This document shows positions 26,425-37,299 of a stretch of 64,000 nt of DNA, piece by piece. Within the stretch, counting starts at the first letter, position 1, and each line of letters opens with the position of its first letter. Source of the DNA: Pseudomonas delhiensis (GTDB taxonomy: Bacteria > Pseudomonadota > Gammaproteobacteria > Pseudomonadales > Pseudomonadaceae); contig NZ_FZPC01000003.1 in assembly GCF_900187975.1 (NCBI RefSeq), forward strand, positions 1 through 64,000, written 5' to 3'. The notes beneath the pieces are model-generated. The model was not told the origin of the DNA. It worked only from the letters and a program-made list of their open reading frames with translations, and did no database searches. The position numbers and the translations under genes were made by a program.

Positions 26425-27690
26425 TCAGCCGTAACGCTTCTTCGCCTCGATGGCCAGGCCGCTGCCGATGCCGCCGAAGCGGTCGCCGTCGACGTGGCGG
26501 GCGTTGGGCAGCATGGCCGCCACGCTCTGGCGCAGGGCCGGCACGCCGCTGGAGCCGCCGGTGAAGAACACGGTGTCGACCCGCGCCGGGTCGAGGTCGG
26601 CGTCGCCCAGCAGGCGGGTGATGCCGGCGCGCACGCGTTCCAGCTGCGGCTCGATGGCGCCCTCGAACAGCCCGCGGGTCAGCTCGGCCACCAGGCCCGG
26701 CTCGATGCGCGCCAGGTCGATGTCGCGGCGCTGGCTGTCGCTCAGCTCGATCTTGCTGGCCTCCACCTGCATCGCCAGCCAGTGCCCGGCGCGCTGCTCG
26801 ATGAGGCGGAACAGGCGGTCGATGCCGGTGCCGTCGACGATGTCGTAGCGCATGTTCTTCAGCGCCAGCTGCGACTTCTGCGCGTACACCGCGTTGATGG
26901 TGTGCCAGGTGGCCAGGTTCAGGTGGTAGCTGGTGGGCATCAGCGCGTCGGACTTCATCCGGCTGCCGTAGCCGAACAGCGGCATCACGCCCTGCAGGCT
27001 GAGCTGCTTGTCGAAGTCGGTGCCGCCGATGTGCACGCCGCCGGTGGCCAGGATGTCGGCCTGGCGCTCGGCCTGCTCGCGGCGCTCCGGGGCCAGGCGC
27101 ACCAGGGAGAAGTCCGAGGTGCCGCCGCCGATGTCGACGATCAGCACCAGCTCCTCGCGCGCGATGCCGCGCTCGTAGTCGAAGGCCGCGGCCAGGGGCT
27201 CGTACTGGAAGGAAATGTCCTTGAAGCCGAGCTTGCGCGCCACTGCCACCAGGGTGTCCTGGGCCTCGCGGTCGGCCTCGGCGTCGTCGTCGACGAAGAA
27301 CACCGGGCGGCCCAGCACCACGGCCTCGAACTCGCGGCCGGCGACGGCCTCGGCGCGCCGCTTCAGCTCGCCGATGAACAGCCCGAGCAGGTCCTTGAAC
27401 GGCAGGGCGCTGCCCAGCACCGTGGTCTCGCTCTTGAGCAGGGGCGAGCCGAGCAGGCTCTTCAGCGAGCGCATCAGGCGCCCCTCGTAGCCTTCCAGGT
27501 ATTCGGCCAGGGCCAGGCGGCCGTAGACCGGGCGGCGCTCCTCGGTGTTGAAGAAGACCACCGAGGGCAGGGTGATCTTGCCGTCTTCCAGTGCGATCAG
27601 CGGTTCCGTCCCCGGGCGCCACCAGCCGACGGTGGAGTTGGAGGTGCCGAAGTCGATGCCCAGGGCGCGGGCGTCAGTGGAGTGCAGCAT
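26425..27690 (-). CDS. Hsp70 family protein (YegD-like)
   Basis: A 421-residue actin-ATPase-fold protein equal to the nucleotide-binding domain of DnaK plus a short tail; the peptide-binding domain is missing, as in YegD. Motifs: phosphate 1 GIDFGTSNSTVG at the N-terminus, phosphate 2 VDIGGGTSDFS, and adenosine motif FFTGGSSGVPALR. ATG 27690 is chosen because it puts the first motif near residue 10; no clear ribosome site is present at either candidate start. Cytoplasmic; substrate unknown. Confidence 0.88.
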   Translation of the reverse strand: MLHSTDARALGIDFGTSNSTVGWWRPGTEPLIALEDGKITLPSVVFFNTEERRPVYGRLALAEYLEGYEGRLMRSLKSLLGSPLLKSETTVLGSALPFKDLLGLFIGELKRRAEAVAGREFEAVVLGRPVFFVDDDAEADREAQDTLVAVARKLGFKDISFQYEPLAAAFDYERGIAREELVLIVDIGGGTSDFSLVRLAPERREQAERQADILATGGVHIGGTDFDKQLSLQGVMPLFGYGSRMKSDALMPTSYHLNLATWHTINAVYAQKSQLALKNMRYDIVDGTGIDRLFRLIEQRAGHWLAMQVEASKIELSDSQRRDIDLARIEPGLVAELTRGLFEGAIEPQLERVRAGITRLLGDADLDPARVDTVFFTGGSSGVPALRQSVAAMLPNARHVDGDRFGGIGSGLAIEAKKRYG

Positions 27691-27808
27691 GGCGGAAAGG
27701 TCCGGCGAAAAAACGGCCGCGCAGTTTACGCGAGTGCGCATGGCGCTGCTCGACTATCGGCTCATGTGCCGCTGGACGGTGAAGGCGATAGAGTGCTTGG
27801 GAAGGCTT

Positions 27809-27848
27809 TGTAGTTTTGCTACATTTGCCATCCTGTAGTTTTGCTACA
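27809..27848. promoter_or_regulatory. Twin TGTAG-N5-CTACA palindromes
   Basis: TGTAGTTTTGCTACA occurs at 27809-27823 and again at 27834-27848, exactly 25 bases apart, between the divergent Hsp70-like and oxaloacetate-decarboxylase genes. A third, TGTAGCTTCGCTACA, lies inside the latter gene at 28056-28070. The arrangement suggests operator sites for a dimeric regulator, or a small repeat family. Confidence 0.5.
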
Positions 27849-27906
27849 TGAGTTTACTGATTCCGCAGAGCCCCTTCCCACCTCCAGGTCGCAGTTGGAT
27901 CCCACC

Positions 27907-28770
27907 ATGCACAGAGCCTCCCACCACGAGCTACGCCAGAGTTTCCGGGCGTTGCTGAACTCTTCCTCCTGCTACCACACGGCATCGGTGTTCGACCCGA
28001 TGTCGGCGCGCATCGCCGGCGACCTCGGCTTCGAGGTCGGCATCCTGGGTGGTTCTGTAGCTTCGCTACAAGTGCTCGCGGCGCCCGACTTCGCCCTCAT
28101 CACCCTCAGCGAGTTCGTCGAGCAGGCCACCCGCATCGGCCGCGTCGCGCGCCTGCCGGTGATCGCCGACGCCGACCACGGCTACGGCAACGCGCTGAAC
28201 GTGATGCGCACCATCGTCGAGCTGGAGCGTGCCGGCGTCGCCGCGCTGACCATCGAGGACACCCTGCTGCCGGCGCAGTTCGGCCGCAAGTCCACCGACC
28301 TGATCCCGGTGGAGGAGGGCGTGGGCAAGATCCGCGCGGCGCTGGAGGCGCGGGTGGACCAGGAGATGGCGATCATCGCCCGGACCAACGCCGAGGTAAT
28401 CGAGGTGGACGACGTGATCCGCCGCACCCTGGCCTACCAGGCCGCCGGCGCCGACGGCATCTGCATGGTCGGCATCCGCGACTTCGAGCACCTGGAGGCC
28501 ATCGCCCGCCACCTGAGCGTGCCGCTGATGCTGGTGTCCTACGGCAACCCGAAGCTGCACGACGACAAGCGCCTGGCCAGGCTCGGCGTGCGCATCGTGG
28601 TGGACGGCCATGCCGCCTACTTCGCCGCCATCAAGGCCACCTACGACTGCCTGCGCGAGCAGCGCGGCGTCGATGCCTCCGACCTGACCGCCTCGGAGCT
28701 GGCGAAGAAGTACACCCTGCCGGAGGAGTACCAGATCTTCGCTCGGGAATACATGGAAGTGAAGGAATAG
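27907..28770 (+). CDS. Oxaloacetate decarboxylase, PEP mutase/isocitrate lyase superfamily
   Basis: A 287-residue TIM-barrel enzyme. Superfamily marks: ADADHGYGN (metal-binding Asp pair), [20 protein letters not shown] and LVSYGNPKL. Length and residues agree with P. aeruginosa PA4872, shown to decarboxylate oxaloacetate with Mg2+; the His in VVDGHAAYF corresponds to the residue I recall as characteristic of that subgroup. ATG 27907 starts the conserved sequence; a longer frame would run through the twin palindromes. Cytoplasmic. Its physiological role is not settled. Confidence 0.88.
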   Translation: MHRASHHELRQSFRALLNSSSCYHTASVFDPMSARIAGDLGFEVGILGGSVASLQVLAAPDFALITLSEFVEQATRIGRVARLPVIADADHGYGNALNVMRTIVELERAGVAALTIEDTLLPAQFGRKSTDLIPVEEGVGKIRAALEARVDQEMAIIARTNAEVIEVDDVIRRTLAYQAAGADGICMVGIRDFEHLEAIARHLSVPLMLVSYGNPKLHDDKRLARLGVRIVVDGHAAYFAAIKATYDCLREQRGVDASDLTASELAKKYTLPEEYQIFAREYMEVKE

Positions 28771-28773
28771 GGC

Positions 28774-29427
28774 CTAGCCTTCCCGGCCCTCTTCGAGCTT
28801 GTGCAGCAGGTACTCGACCTGGGCGTTGAACGGGTAGAGCAGGGTGCCGGCCGGCCGCTCGGTCAGCTGCAGGTAGCGCCAGCGGGCGCGCATGGCCTCG
28901 CCCTCGGGGGTTTCCGGCAGGCTGGCGAACTGGGCCGCGATGGCTTCGCGCAGGCCGGCGACCTGCTCGTCCAGGCTCCCGTCGTCCGCCCCCAGCAGCT
29001 TGTGGTTGGCGCGCTTGGCCTTGAGCAGCGCCAGGCGCTGCAGGTTGGCCGCCAGGCTCGCTTCGCCCGGCGGCGGCAGCTGCACGCGGAACTCCTGTAG
29101 CAGCGCCGAGACCTCCAGGGCCTGGGCGAGGGCCTCGCGCAGCGCCGGGCCGCTCTGCTCGTAGCCGCTTTCCACGCGTTCCACCGTTTCGCCGTAGAGC
29201 GACCAGATGTCCTGGAGCGTCTCGCCGTTGCGCTGTTCGGCGACCTGGGCGTGGAAGATCTCGTCGAGCCGTTGCAGGCGCTTGAGGAAACGTTCGTCGC
29301 CGGTGGCGCTGTAGAGCAGCAGGTAGCGCTGCGCGGCCTGCAGGGTGGCGTCGAGGTCGTCGGCCCGGGCCATGCCGGGCAGGGTGACGAGCAGGCTCAG
29401 CAGCAGGGAAAGGACGAGGCGGTGCAT
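28774..29427 (-). CDS. Exported helical protein, paralogue 1
   Basis: A 217-residue protein with a Sec signal peptide (about 1-22, cleaved after ARA) and an all-helical mature part. Conserved with its neighbour at 29540-30211: RYLLLYSATGDERFLKRL near the N-terminus and WRYLQLTERPAGTLLYPFN near the end. AGGAG lies before ATG 29427. Probably periplasmic; the family is not recognised beyond conserved hypothetical. Tail-to-tail with the oxaloacetate decarboxylase gene, three bases apart. Confidence 0.8.
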   Translation of the reverse strand: MHRLVLSLLLSLLVTLPGMARADDLDATLQAAQRYLLLYSATGDERFLKRLQRLDEIFHAQVAEQRNGETLQDIWSLYGETVERVESGYEQSGPALREALAQALEVSALLQEFRVQLPPPGEASLAANLQRLALLKAKRANHKLLGADDGSLDEQVAGLREAIAAQFASLPETPEGEAMRARWRYLQLTERPAGTLLYPFNAQVEYLLHKLEEGREG

Positions 29428-29539
29428 GGGGCGGCTCCTGGCGATGGGGCCGCCATTCTTGGGTGGCCCATCCGGTGCCGCCTATCGGACGATTCCGAGT
29501 CTGCGGTAGACCGACTCCGGCCGGGACGGCCGGCCCCGG

Positions 29540-30211
29540 TCAGGCGCCGGCCAGCTTGCCGAGCATGGCCTCGATCTGCGCGTTGAAGGGGTAGAGCAGT
29601 TGCTGGCCATTGCGCTGGCTGACCTGCAGGTAGCGCCAGCGCCTGTCCAGTTCGTCGTGCAGGGCGGGGTTGCTCTGCGCCAGGGCGTCGATGCGCTGCT
29701 GGATGCGTTCGTCCAGGGCCTTGACGTTCGCCGCCTCGGCCTCGGCGCGCGGGCCGTCGACCTTCTGCAGGTTGGCCAGGCGGGCGGTGAGCAGGGCGCG
29801 GCTGCGCAGGTCGTCGGCCAGGCCCGGCGCGGCCAGCGGGTGGGCCTGCAGGTAGGCGTCCAGGGGCTCGGCCAGCTTCAGGCTGCGGGCCATCTCGCCA
29901 TTCTGGTCGAGCTTGCGGGCGGCGTGCTCGGCCAGCATCTGTTGCCGGCCCTGCTCGTAGCTGGCCCAGAGCGCGCGCAGCGCCGCGGCGTCCTGGCGCT
30001 GCCCGAGGGCGGCCTGCAGGTGCTTGCCGGTGGCGTCCAGGCGTTCGAGGAAGCGTTCGTCGGCGGTTGCGCTGTAGAGCAGCAGGTAGCGGTTGGCGTC
30101 GACCAGGTCGGCTTCGACGCTGGTGGCCCCGGAGGCCTGGGCCTGGGCGCCGAGCAGGGCGCAGAGCGCCAGCGGCAGGCCGTGGCGGAGACGGGACGGG
30201 AGGATTCGCAT
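29540..30211 (-). CDS. Exported helical protein, paralogue 2
   Basis: A 223-residue protein with signal peptide (about 1-27, AQA cleavage) and the same fold pattern as paralogue 1: NRYLLLYSATADERFLERLD, then helices, then WRYLQVSQRNGQQLLYPFN. The pair arose by tandem duplication and has since diverged widely in the middle. A 112-base gap lies between them, so each may have its own promoter. Function unknown. ATG 30211 is the first that gives a signal peptide. Confidence 0.8.
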   Translation of the reverse strand: MRILPSRLRHGLPLALCALLGAQAQASGATSVEADLVDANRYLLLYSATADERFLERLDATGKHLQAALGQRQDAAALRALWASYEQGRQQMLAEHAARKLDQNGEMARSLKLAEPLDAYLQAHPLAAPGLADDLRSRALLTARLANLQKVDGPRAEAEAANVKALDERIQQRIDALAQSNPALHDELDRRWRYLQVSQRNGQQLLYPFNAQIEAMLGKLAGA

Positions 30212-30378
30212 CGGGGAACATCCATGACGGGAAAGCGCGCTATTGTTCTCGTTGCGCGGCGCCCGGGGAAGGGGCTTTTCAGCGCACCCCGCCACCTTTT
30301 CGCGCAGCCGTTGCCCTTGCAATCGGCCGCCGGGGCGTCCATATCTGCAATCTGTACAAAGTTTGATCGGAGGTTGCC

Positions 30379-30645
30379 ATGGCCAGTGGTTGGGCGAACG
30401 ACGGCGCCGTGCAGGAACAGATCGACAGCACCATCGAGGACGCCGTCGCCCGGGCGCGCAGCCAGTTGCCCCGCGGCGAGAGCCTGACGCATTGCGAGGA
30501 GTGCGATGCGCCCATCCCCGAGGCGCGGCGCAAGGCCGTGCCCGGCGTGCGCCTGTGCGTGAACTGCCAGGCCGCCCACGACCGGGAGCAGGCGGCCTTC
30601 GCCGGCTACAACCGGCGCGGCAGCAAGGACAGCCAGCTGCGCTGA
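30379..30645 (+). CDS. DksA/TraR-family C4 zinc-finger protein (YbiI-like)
   Basis: An 88-residue protein with a DksA-type zinc finger: CEECDAPIPEARRKAVPGVRLC, closing with CVNC. The N-terminal part is a short helix, not the long coiled coil with the acidic tip of DksA, so it is of the small YbiI/TraR-like class. GGAGG lies eight bases before ATG 30379. It could bind the RNA polymerase secondary channel; this is a family possibility, not shown. Confidence 0.85.
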   Translation: MASGWANDGAVQEQIDSTIEDAVARARSQLPRGESLTHCEECDAPIPEARRKAVPGVRLCVNCQAAHDREQAAFAGYNRRGSKDSQLR

Positions 30646-30654
30646 GCGCGCCCT

Positions 30655-31908
30655 TCACATCAGTTGCAGCGGCTTGCCGGCGGCGCGCCGTTCGGCCTGC
30701 CATTCCTCCAGGCTGGGGGCGGCCTGGTCGCCGTCGAGCTGGTGGACGATCTCGAAGTAGTCCTGGCGCAAGCGGTCCTTCAGTACCTCGCTGCGGGGCT
30801 TCACCCGTACCGCATAGATGCGCTGCACGTTCTGGTGGTCGAAGGCGCGCCAGTACTGCTCGCCCTTGAGCAGGCTGTAGCGGTGGCCCTCCAGGGCCCT
30901 GATCAGCGCCTCGCTGTCCAGGCTGTTGGCGCGCCGCGCGGCGTCCGCCCACTGGTAGACGATGCTGTAGGCCGAGGCGGCGGAGCTGGACGGGTACTTC
31001 TGGTAGCGCTCGGCGTAGCTGGCGACGAAGGCCTTGCCACGGGCGCTGTTCTCCCGCTCCGGCACGCGCCAGGTCCAGGGCTCGGTGCCGACCACGCCTT
31101 CCATGATGCTCGGCCCGGCCTGCTCGACCACGTTCATCGTCAGGTTCGGCGCCACCACCTGCATGCGCCGCGTCAGGCCCAGGTCGTGGGCCACCTGCAT
31201 GGCGCGCACCAGGTCGCGGCCGAACAGCACCAGGACCAGCACCTGGGCGTCGCTGGCGGCGGCCTGGGCCAGGCTGTCCTGGTAGTGCGACAGGCCGATG
31301 GCCGGGAAGGGGATGCGCCGCCCGGGGTGGCGGGCGGGGTCGCGGGTGTCGGTGGTCTGGCGCAGCGAGGCCTCGGTGGTGTGGCCCCAGGTGTAGTCGG
31401 AGGTGACGTAGAAGTAGCGGCTGCCCGGGTGCTTCTGCGCCAGGTACTGGCCCAGTACCCGCGCGCTCATCCAGGCGCTGATGCCCTCGCGGAACATGTA
31501 GCGGTGGCCGTCCTTGCCGGTGGTGTCGTTGGAGTAGGTGACGGCGCCGAAGTACAGCAGCCCGCGCTCGGCGGCGCGCTTGCCGGCGGCGATGGCCACG
31601 GCGCTGGAGGCGCCGCCGAAGAGCATGGCGGCGCCCTCGTCGGCCAGCTTGTCGACGTTGGCCACGGCCTTCTTCGAGCGCGAGGCGCTGTCGTGGCTGG
31701 ACAGCCGCAGCGAGCGGCCGAGCACGCCGCCGTTGGCGTTGATCTCGTCGATGGCCAGCAGGGCGCCGCGCATCTGGTCGCGCCCTTCGTTCTGGTAGCT
31801 GCCGGTGCGGGGGTAGTTGAGGCCCAGGGTGATGGGCGCGGGGGCGGCGGCCTGGGCGCAGGCGCAAAGGCCCAGTGCCAGGGCCAGGGCGGCGGTCAGT
31901 CGTTTCAT
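30655..31908 (-). CDS. Periplasmic ligand-binding protein, branched-chain amino acid/amide type
   Basis: A 417-residue Peripla_BP_6 protein: signal peptide (1-20, with AQA cleavage), then ITLGLNYPRTGSYQNEGRDQ, AIDEINANGGVLG, and FYVTSDYTWGHTTE. It resembles UrtA and LivK families but has no permease or ATPase beside it, and the aligned region begins with PRTG instead of the usual LSG. AAGGA precedes ATG 31908. It may serve a distant ABC transporter or a sensor. The nearest genes in the same direction are unrelated or across REP DNA. Confidence 0.85.
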   Translation of the reverse strand: MKRLTAALALALGLCACAQAAAPAPITLGLNYPRTGSYQNEGRDQMRGALLAIDEINANGGVLGRSLRLSSHDSASRSKKAVANVDKLADEGAAMLFGGASSAVAIAAGKRAAERGLLYFGAVTYSNDTTGKDGHRYMFREGISAWMSARVLGQYLAQKHPGSRYFYVTSDYTWGHTTEASLRQTTDTRDPARHPGRRIPFPAIGLSHYQDSLAQAAASDAQVLVLVLFGRDLVRAMQVAHDLGLTRRMQVVAPNLTMNVVEQAGPSIMEGVVGTEPWTWRVPERENSARGKAFVASYAERYQKYPSSSAASAYSIVYQWADAARRANSLDSEALIRALEGHRYSLLKGEQYWRAFDHQNVQRIYAVRVKPRSEVLKDRLRQDYFEIVHQLDGDQAAPSLEEWQAERRAAGKPLQLM

Positions 31909-31969
31909 CGGGAGTCCTTGTTGTTCTAGCGGGCACAGAGGCCCTGCCAGCGTAGGGGCTGGACTCCCG

Positions 31970-32170
31970 GGGGAAATGCGAAGCGCGTCCGGCGGGGGCG
32001 GTCTTCTGAATTTTCCCGGTGGATTTCAGCCACCTGTAGGAGCGGGCCCTGCCCGCGAATCGCGCGCAGGGCGCGCTCCTACAGGGGAATGGCGTGGGCG
32101 GTGAGGCGTAGGATTGCAGGCTACGCCGTGGCGATGGGTATCGCTTCGCTCAACACCATCCTACGAGGGT
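31970..32170. repeat. REP palindromes between binding protein and ureC
   Basis: CTGTAGGAGCGGGCCC...GCGCGCTCCTACAG at 32034-32095 is an inverted REP pair. GTAGGATTG...ATCCTAC at about 32108-32163 is another class, with GATGGGTATCGCTTCGCTCA inside. Both classes recur in the window. The gap shows no gene. Confidence 0.8.
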
Positions 32171-32186
32171 GTTCCTGGGCGGGTGC

Positions 32187-33887
<1,701 letters not shown>

Positions 33888-33889
33888 CG

Positions 33890-34150
33890 GTACCGATCCT
33901 GTCCGTAGGATGGGTTAGCCGCGCAGCGGCGTAACCCATCGTTGCGAGTTGATGGGTTTCGCTGTGCTCAACCCATCCTACGAGTCTTTTCCTGAGCCTT
34001 TCGCTTGGGGCTCAACCTTTGCCCTCTCCCCCCGCCCTCTCCCTGAAGGGAGAGGGAGCTGTCCGTGCCGGCTGACGTCAAGGTTTCATCCTGCACCGGA
34101 CGGTCCCCTCTCCCTTCAGGGAGAGGGTTAGGGAGAGGGTGTTCTTGTTG
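33890..34150. repeat. REP palindromes between ureC and ureB
   Basis: GTAGGATGGGTTAGCCGCG...CATCCTACGAG occupies 33904-33983. CCCTCTCCCTGAAGGGAGAG and its inverted partner CTCCCTTCAGGGAGAGGG lie at 34021-34141. These stable hairpins inside a urease operon could lower ureC transcript levels or set differential stability. Confidence 0.8.
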
Positions 34151-34161
34151 CTGGCACGGAT

Positions 34162-34467
34162 TTACAGCGCGCCCATCACTCGCCCAGCGAAGCCGTAAAC
34201 CTTTCTCTCGCCAGCCAGCTCCACCAACTCCACCTCGCGGCTCTGCCCCGGTTCGAAGCGCACCGCGGTGCCGGCCGGGATGTTCAGGCGCATGCCGCGG
34301 GCCGCTTCGCGGTCGAAGCGCAGGGCGTCGTTGGTCTCGTAGAAGTGGTAGTGCGAGCCGACCTGGATCGGCCGGTCGCCGCTGTTGGCCACCGTCAGGG
34401 CCAGCGTGCGGCGGCCGGCGTTGAGTTCGATCTCGCCGGGCTGGACGTCGTATTCGCCAGGGATCAT
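34162..34467 (-). CDS. ureB: Urease subunit beta
   Basis: A 101-residue structural subunit, separate from gamma and alpha. Typical opening [18 protein letters not shown] and the conserved [15 protein letters not shown], followed by [18 protein letters not shown]. The start overlaps the acetyltransferase stop by four bases, so the two are translationally coupled. Forms the (alpha-beta-gamma)3 enzyme with UreA and UreC. Confidence 0.96.
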   Translation of the reverse strand: MIPGEYDVQPGEIELNAGRRTLALTVANSGDRPIQVGSHYHFYETNDALRFDREAARGMRLNIPAGTAVRFEPGQSREVELVELAGERKVYGFAGRVMGAL

Positions 34468-34970
34468 GGGGCGCTCCTTGGGTCGAGGGTCAGTTGCATG
34501 AAGGTCAGGTCGAGCCAGCGGCCGAACTTCTGGCCCACCTGCGGCATCTGCCCGGTGACGGCGAAGCCCAGGCGTTCGTGCAGGCGGATGGAGGCGGCGT
34601 TGCCGCTCTCGATGGCCGCCACCATCACGTGCAGGCCCTGGGCCCGGGCGCGGTCGATCAGCGCCTGCATCAGCTGCGGGCCCACGCCCTTGCCGCGCTG
34701 GTCGGCGCGCACGTAGACCGAGTGCTCGACGGTTTCGCGGAAGCCGTCGAAGGCGCGCCAGGGGCCGTAGCTGGCGTAGCCGAGCACTTGGCCGGCGTCC
34801 TCGGCCACCAGCACCGGGAAGCCCTGCTGGGCGCGCAGTTCCAGCCAGGCGCGGCGGTTGTCGAGGTCGATGGCGACCTCGTTCCAGATCGCGGTGGTGT
34901 TGAGCACGGCGTCGTTGTAGATGTCGCGCAGGGCTTCGAGGTCGGCGGGCTGGGCATCGCGGATGTGCAT
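34464..34970 (-). CDS. GNAT N-acetyltransferase (phosphinothricin/methionine sulfoximine type)
   Basis: A 168-residue GNAT enzyme: [20 protein letters not shown], the acetyl-CoA loop in [13 protein letters not shown], and a C-terminal [20 protein letters not shown]. The sequence type and location match P. aeruginosa PA4866, reported to acetylate methionine sulfoximine and sulfone. It sits inside the urease operon, with a four-base overlap onto ureB. Its link to urease may be protection of glutamine synthetase, which uses the released ammonia; that is inference. Confidence 0.88.
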   Translation of the reverse strand: MHIRDAQPADLEALRDIYNDAVLNTTAIWNEVAIDLDNRRAWLELRAQQGFPVLVAEDAGQVLGYASYGPWRAFDGFRETVEHSVYVRADQRGKGVGPQLMQALIDRARAQGLHVMVAAIESGNAASIRLHERLGFAVTGQMPQVGQKFGRWLDLTFMQLTLDPRSAP

Positions 34971-35020
34971 GGGGGTTCCTTGGGCAGGTTCAGTCGAAGG
35001 TCGCCGGTCTGCGCCGGCTG

Positions 35021-35323
<303 letters not shown>

Positions 35324-35324
35324 C

Positions 35325-36158
35325 TCAGGTGCTCCAGATTCTCGGGGGAACGGCCTCGCGGCCGAGCAGCGCGGGCCGCAGCCGGCGCCAGAGTTCGATG
35401 AGCCAGGCGCGGGCGTGCAGCGCCTCGGCGGCCAGGCAGCGGGCGACCAGCAGGCCGGGCAACTGGGTGAGGTTGCCGCGCCCGCCGCAGGGTAGCGCGC
35501 GGCAGGCTTCCAGCAGCTCGGCGTCGATCTGCCCGCTGGCGATCAGGGTGGCCATCACCGGCTGCCCGGCCAGGCCGATGGGCGAGTCCAGCAGGCGGTC
35601 GCCGCCGTCGATGCGCTGGCGTTCGTGCCACAGGCGCTGGCCGTCGCGGCGGATGTCCAGCCGCGCGGCGAAGCGGCCCTGGTCGAAGCGCTCGCCGGCG
35701 GCGGGGCGGCCGAGGGCGACCAGGTCCCAGTAGAACAGGCGGGCGTCGCCGAGCAACTCGATGTCGCTGCGCAGCTCGGCCCGGGCGCCGGAGAACACGA
35801 TGGTTTCCTGGGGCAGCCATTCCAGGGTGGCGCCGGGCTCGACGCGGATGCGCAGGCGCTGGCTGGCCGGCGTGGCGGCGCGGTACCACTTGGCCGCGCC
35901 GGGGCTGGTGAGCTGCGCCCAGGCGCCGGGGCCGGCATGGATGTCCAGGGCCAGGGTATCGCCCCCGGCGATGCCACCGGGCGGGTGCACCACGATGTGC
36001 TGGCAGACCTGCGGGCCCTCGGCGTAGAGGTGCTTCTGCACCCGCAATGGCCCCAGGTGGCGCCGCTTCACCGGCCGCGTGCCGTCGCCGACGCGGGCGT
36101 AGGCCAGCTCCAGCTCGGCGTGCCAGGCGGGGTGGAAGAGGGCGGCGGGTGCGTTCAT
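35325..36158 (-). CDS. ureD: Urease accessory protein UreD
   Basis: A 277-residue chaperone that binds apo-urease with UreF and UreG during nickel insertion. Marks: [37 protein letters not shown] and [17 protein letters not shown] 36158 begins the conserved part; the upstream in-frame extension runs into promoter DNA. First gene of the urease operon. No good ribosome site is seen. Confidence 0.94.
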   Translation of the reverse strand: MNAPAALFHPAWHAELELAYARVGDGTRPVKRRHLGPLRVQKHLYAEGPQVCQHIVVHPPGGIAGGDTLALDIHAGPGAWAQLTSPGAAKWYRAATPASQRLRIRVEPGATLEWLPQETIVFSGARAELRSDIELLGDARLFYWDLVALGRPAAGERFDQGRFAARLDIRRDGQRLWHERQRIDGGDRLLDSPIGLAGQPVMATLIASGQIDAELLEACRALPCGGRGNLTQLPGLLVARCLAAEALHARAWLIELWRRLRPALLGREAVPPRIWST

Positions 36159-36330
36159 GGGGCTCGGGTTCGGCTGCGGTTGCCCTGGATAGAGCAATTG
36201 GCGTGCCTTCTGCGCCAGGATAGTGCGTGGGCGTGGAAAGCCTGGCCCGCGACGGGGGACGGGGTTGTCCGGGTGGTCAGGTATGGGCGCGATTGCGGTG
36301 CATCGGCGGGCGCCGTGCACCATCATGGAG

Positions 36331-36479
36331 CGTAGGGCGTATAACCGTTCGCGGTTATACGCCGATACACCAATCTCCCCGGCCGCTCCGAAGTCGGCCT
36401 CGGTGATGTCCAGGTCGACACCGAGCGGCCTGGGGCCAAGGTCAGGCGGCGTATAACGCGGAGCGTTATACGCCCTACG
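36331..36479. repeat. Paired TACG-type palindromes between ureD and urtE
   Basis: CGTAGGGCGTATAACCG...CGGTTATACGCC at 36331-36362 and, in the opposite orientation, GGCGTATAACGCGG...CCGCGTTATACGCCCTACG-like sequence at 36445-36479. The second touches the urtE stop. Such facing pairs recur at 43338-43429 and 58317-58402. Confidence 0.85.
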
Positions 36480-37178
36480 TCAGATGGCGACCAGGCCGCG
36501 CACCCCTTGGCTTTCCATGTCCGCGCCACGGCCCTGCTGGACGATCTCGCCGCGGGCCATCACCAGGTACTGGTCGGCCAGCTCGGCGGCGAAGTCGTAG
36601 AACTGCTCCACCAGCAGGATGGCCATGTCGCCGCGCTCGGCGAGCTTGCGGATCACCGCGCCGATCTCCTTGATCACCGAGGGCTGGATGCCTTCGGTGG
36701 GCTCGTCGAGGATCAGCAGGCGCGGGCGGCTGGCCAGGGCGCGGCCGATGGCCAGCTGTTGCTGCTGGCCGCCGGAGAGGTCGCCGCCGCGGCGCTGCTT
36801 CATCTCGCGCAGCACCGGGAACAGCTCGTAGATGAACTCGGGAACCGCCTTGGCCTCTTTCGCGCCGAAGCGCGAAAGCCCCATCAGCAGGTTCTCCTCC
36901 ACGCTCAGCCGCGGGAAGATCTCGCGCCCCTGGGGCACGTAGGCGATGCCGGCATGCACCCGCTGATGCGGCTTGAAAGCCGTGATGGCCTTGCCCTCCC
37001 AGCTGACGCTGCCTTCGCGCGCCGGCACCAGCCCCATCAGGCAGCGCAGCAGGGTGGTCTTGCCCACGCCATTGCGCCCGAGCAGGCAGGTGACTTCGCC
37101 GATCTTCACGTCGAACGACAGGCCGCGGAGGATGTGGCTGCCGCCGTAGTATTGGTGCAGCTGTTGGACTTGGAGCAC
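36480..37178 (-). CDS. urtE: Urea ABC transporter ATP-binding protein UrtE
   Basis: A 232-residue ATPase of the LivF type. Walker A GRNGVGKTT, Q-loop region YVPQGREIFP, signature LSGGQQQQLAIGRAL, Walker B LLILDEPTEG. GTG 37178 is taken as start because AGGA lies eight bases upstream and the domain begins at once (LQVQQLHQYYGGSH). Works with UrtD as the ATPase pair of the urea importer. Last gene of urtABCDE. Confidence 0.93.
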   Translation of the reverse strand: MLQVQQLHQYYGGSHILRGLSFDVKIGEVTCLLGRNGVGKTTLLRCLMGLVPAREGSVSWEGKAITAFKPHQRVHAGIAYVPQGREIFPRLSVEENLLMGLSRFGAKEAKAVPEFIYELFPVLREMKQRRGGDLSGGQQQQLAIGRALASRPRLLILDEPTEGIQPSVIKEIGAVIRKLAERGDMAILLVEQFYDFAAELADQYLVMARGEIVQQGRGADMESQGVRGLVAI

Positions 37179-37194
37179 GGTTGGATTCCTCGAT

Positions 37195-37295
37195 TGCTGC
37201 AGCTTCAAGCCCCAAGCTTCAAGCCACAAGAAAGAGCGGTCAGCCTCGTTTTGCAGCTTGCAGCTTGCAGCTTGCAGCTTGCAGCTTGCAGCTGG
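37195..37295. repeat. Heptamer tandem repeat TTGCAGC between urtD and urtE
   Basis: Six perfect TTGCAGC units at 37251-37292, after looser AAGCTTCAAGC-type copies at 37200-37230. Similar tracts occur at 47698-47775, 49404-49480, 53530-53555 and 53611-53650, each at a gene end. Confidence 0.85.
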
Positions 37296-37299
37296 CGCG

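Noticed and set aside
37251-37292. Heptamer tract considered as an origin or iteron cluster
   Set aside because: Too short, lies within an ABC operon, and the same tract recurs at several gene ends.
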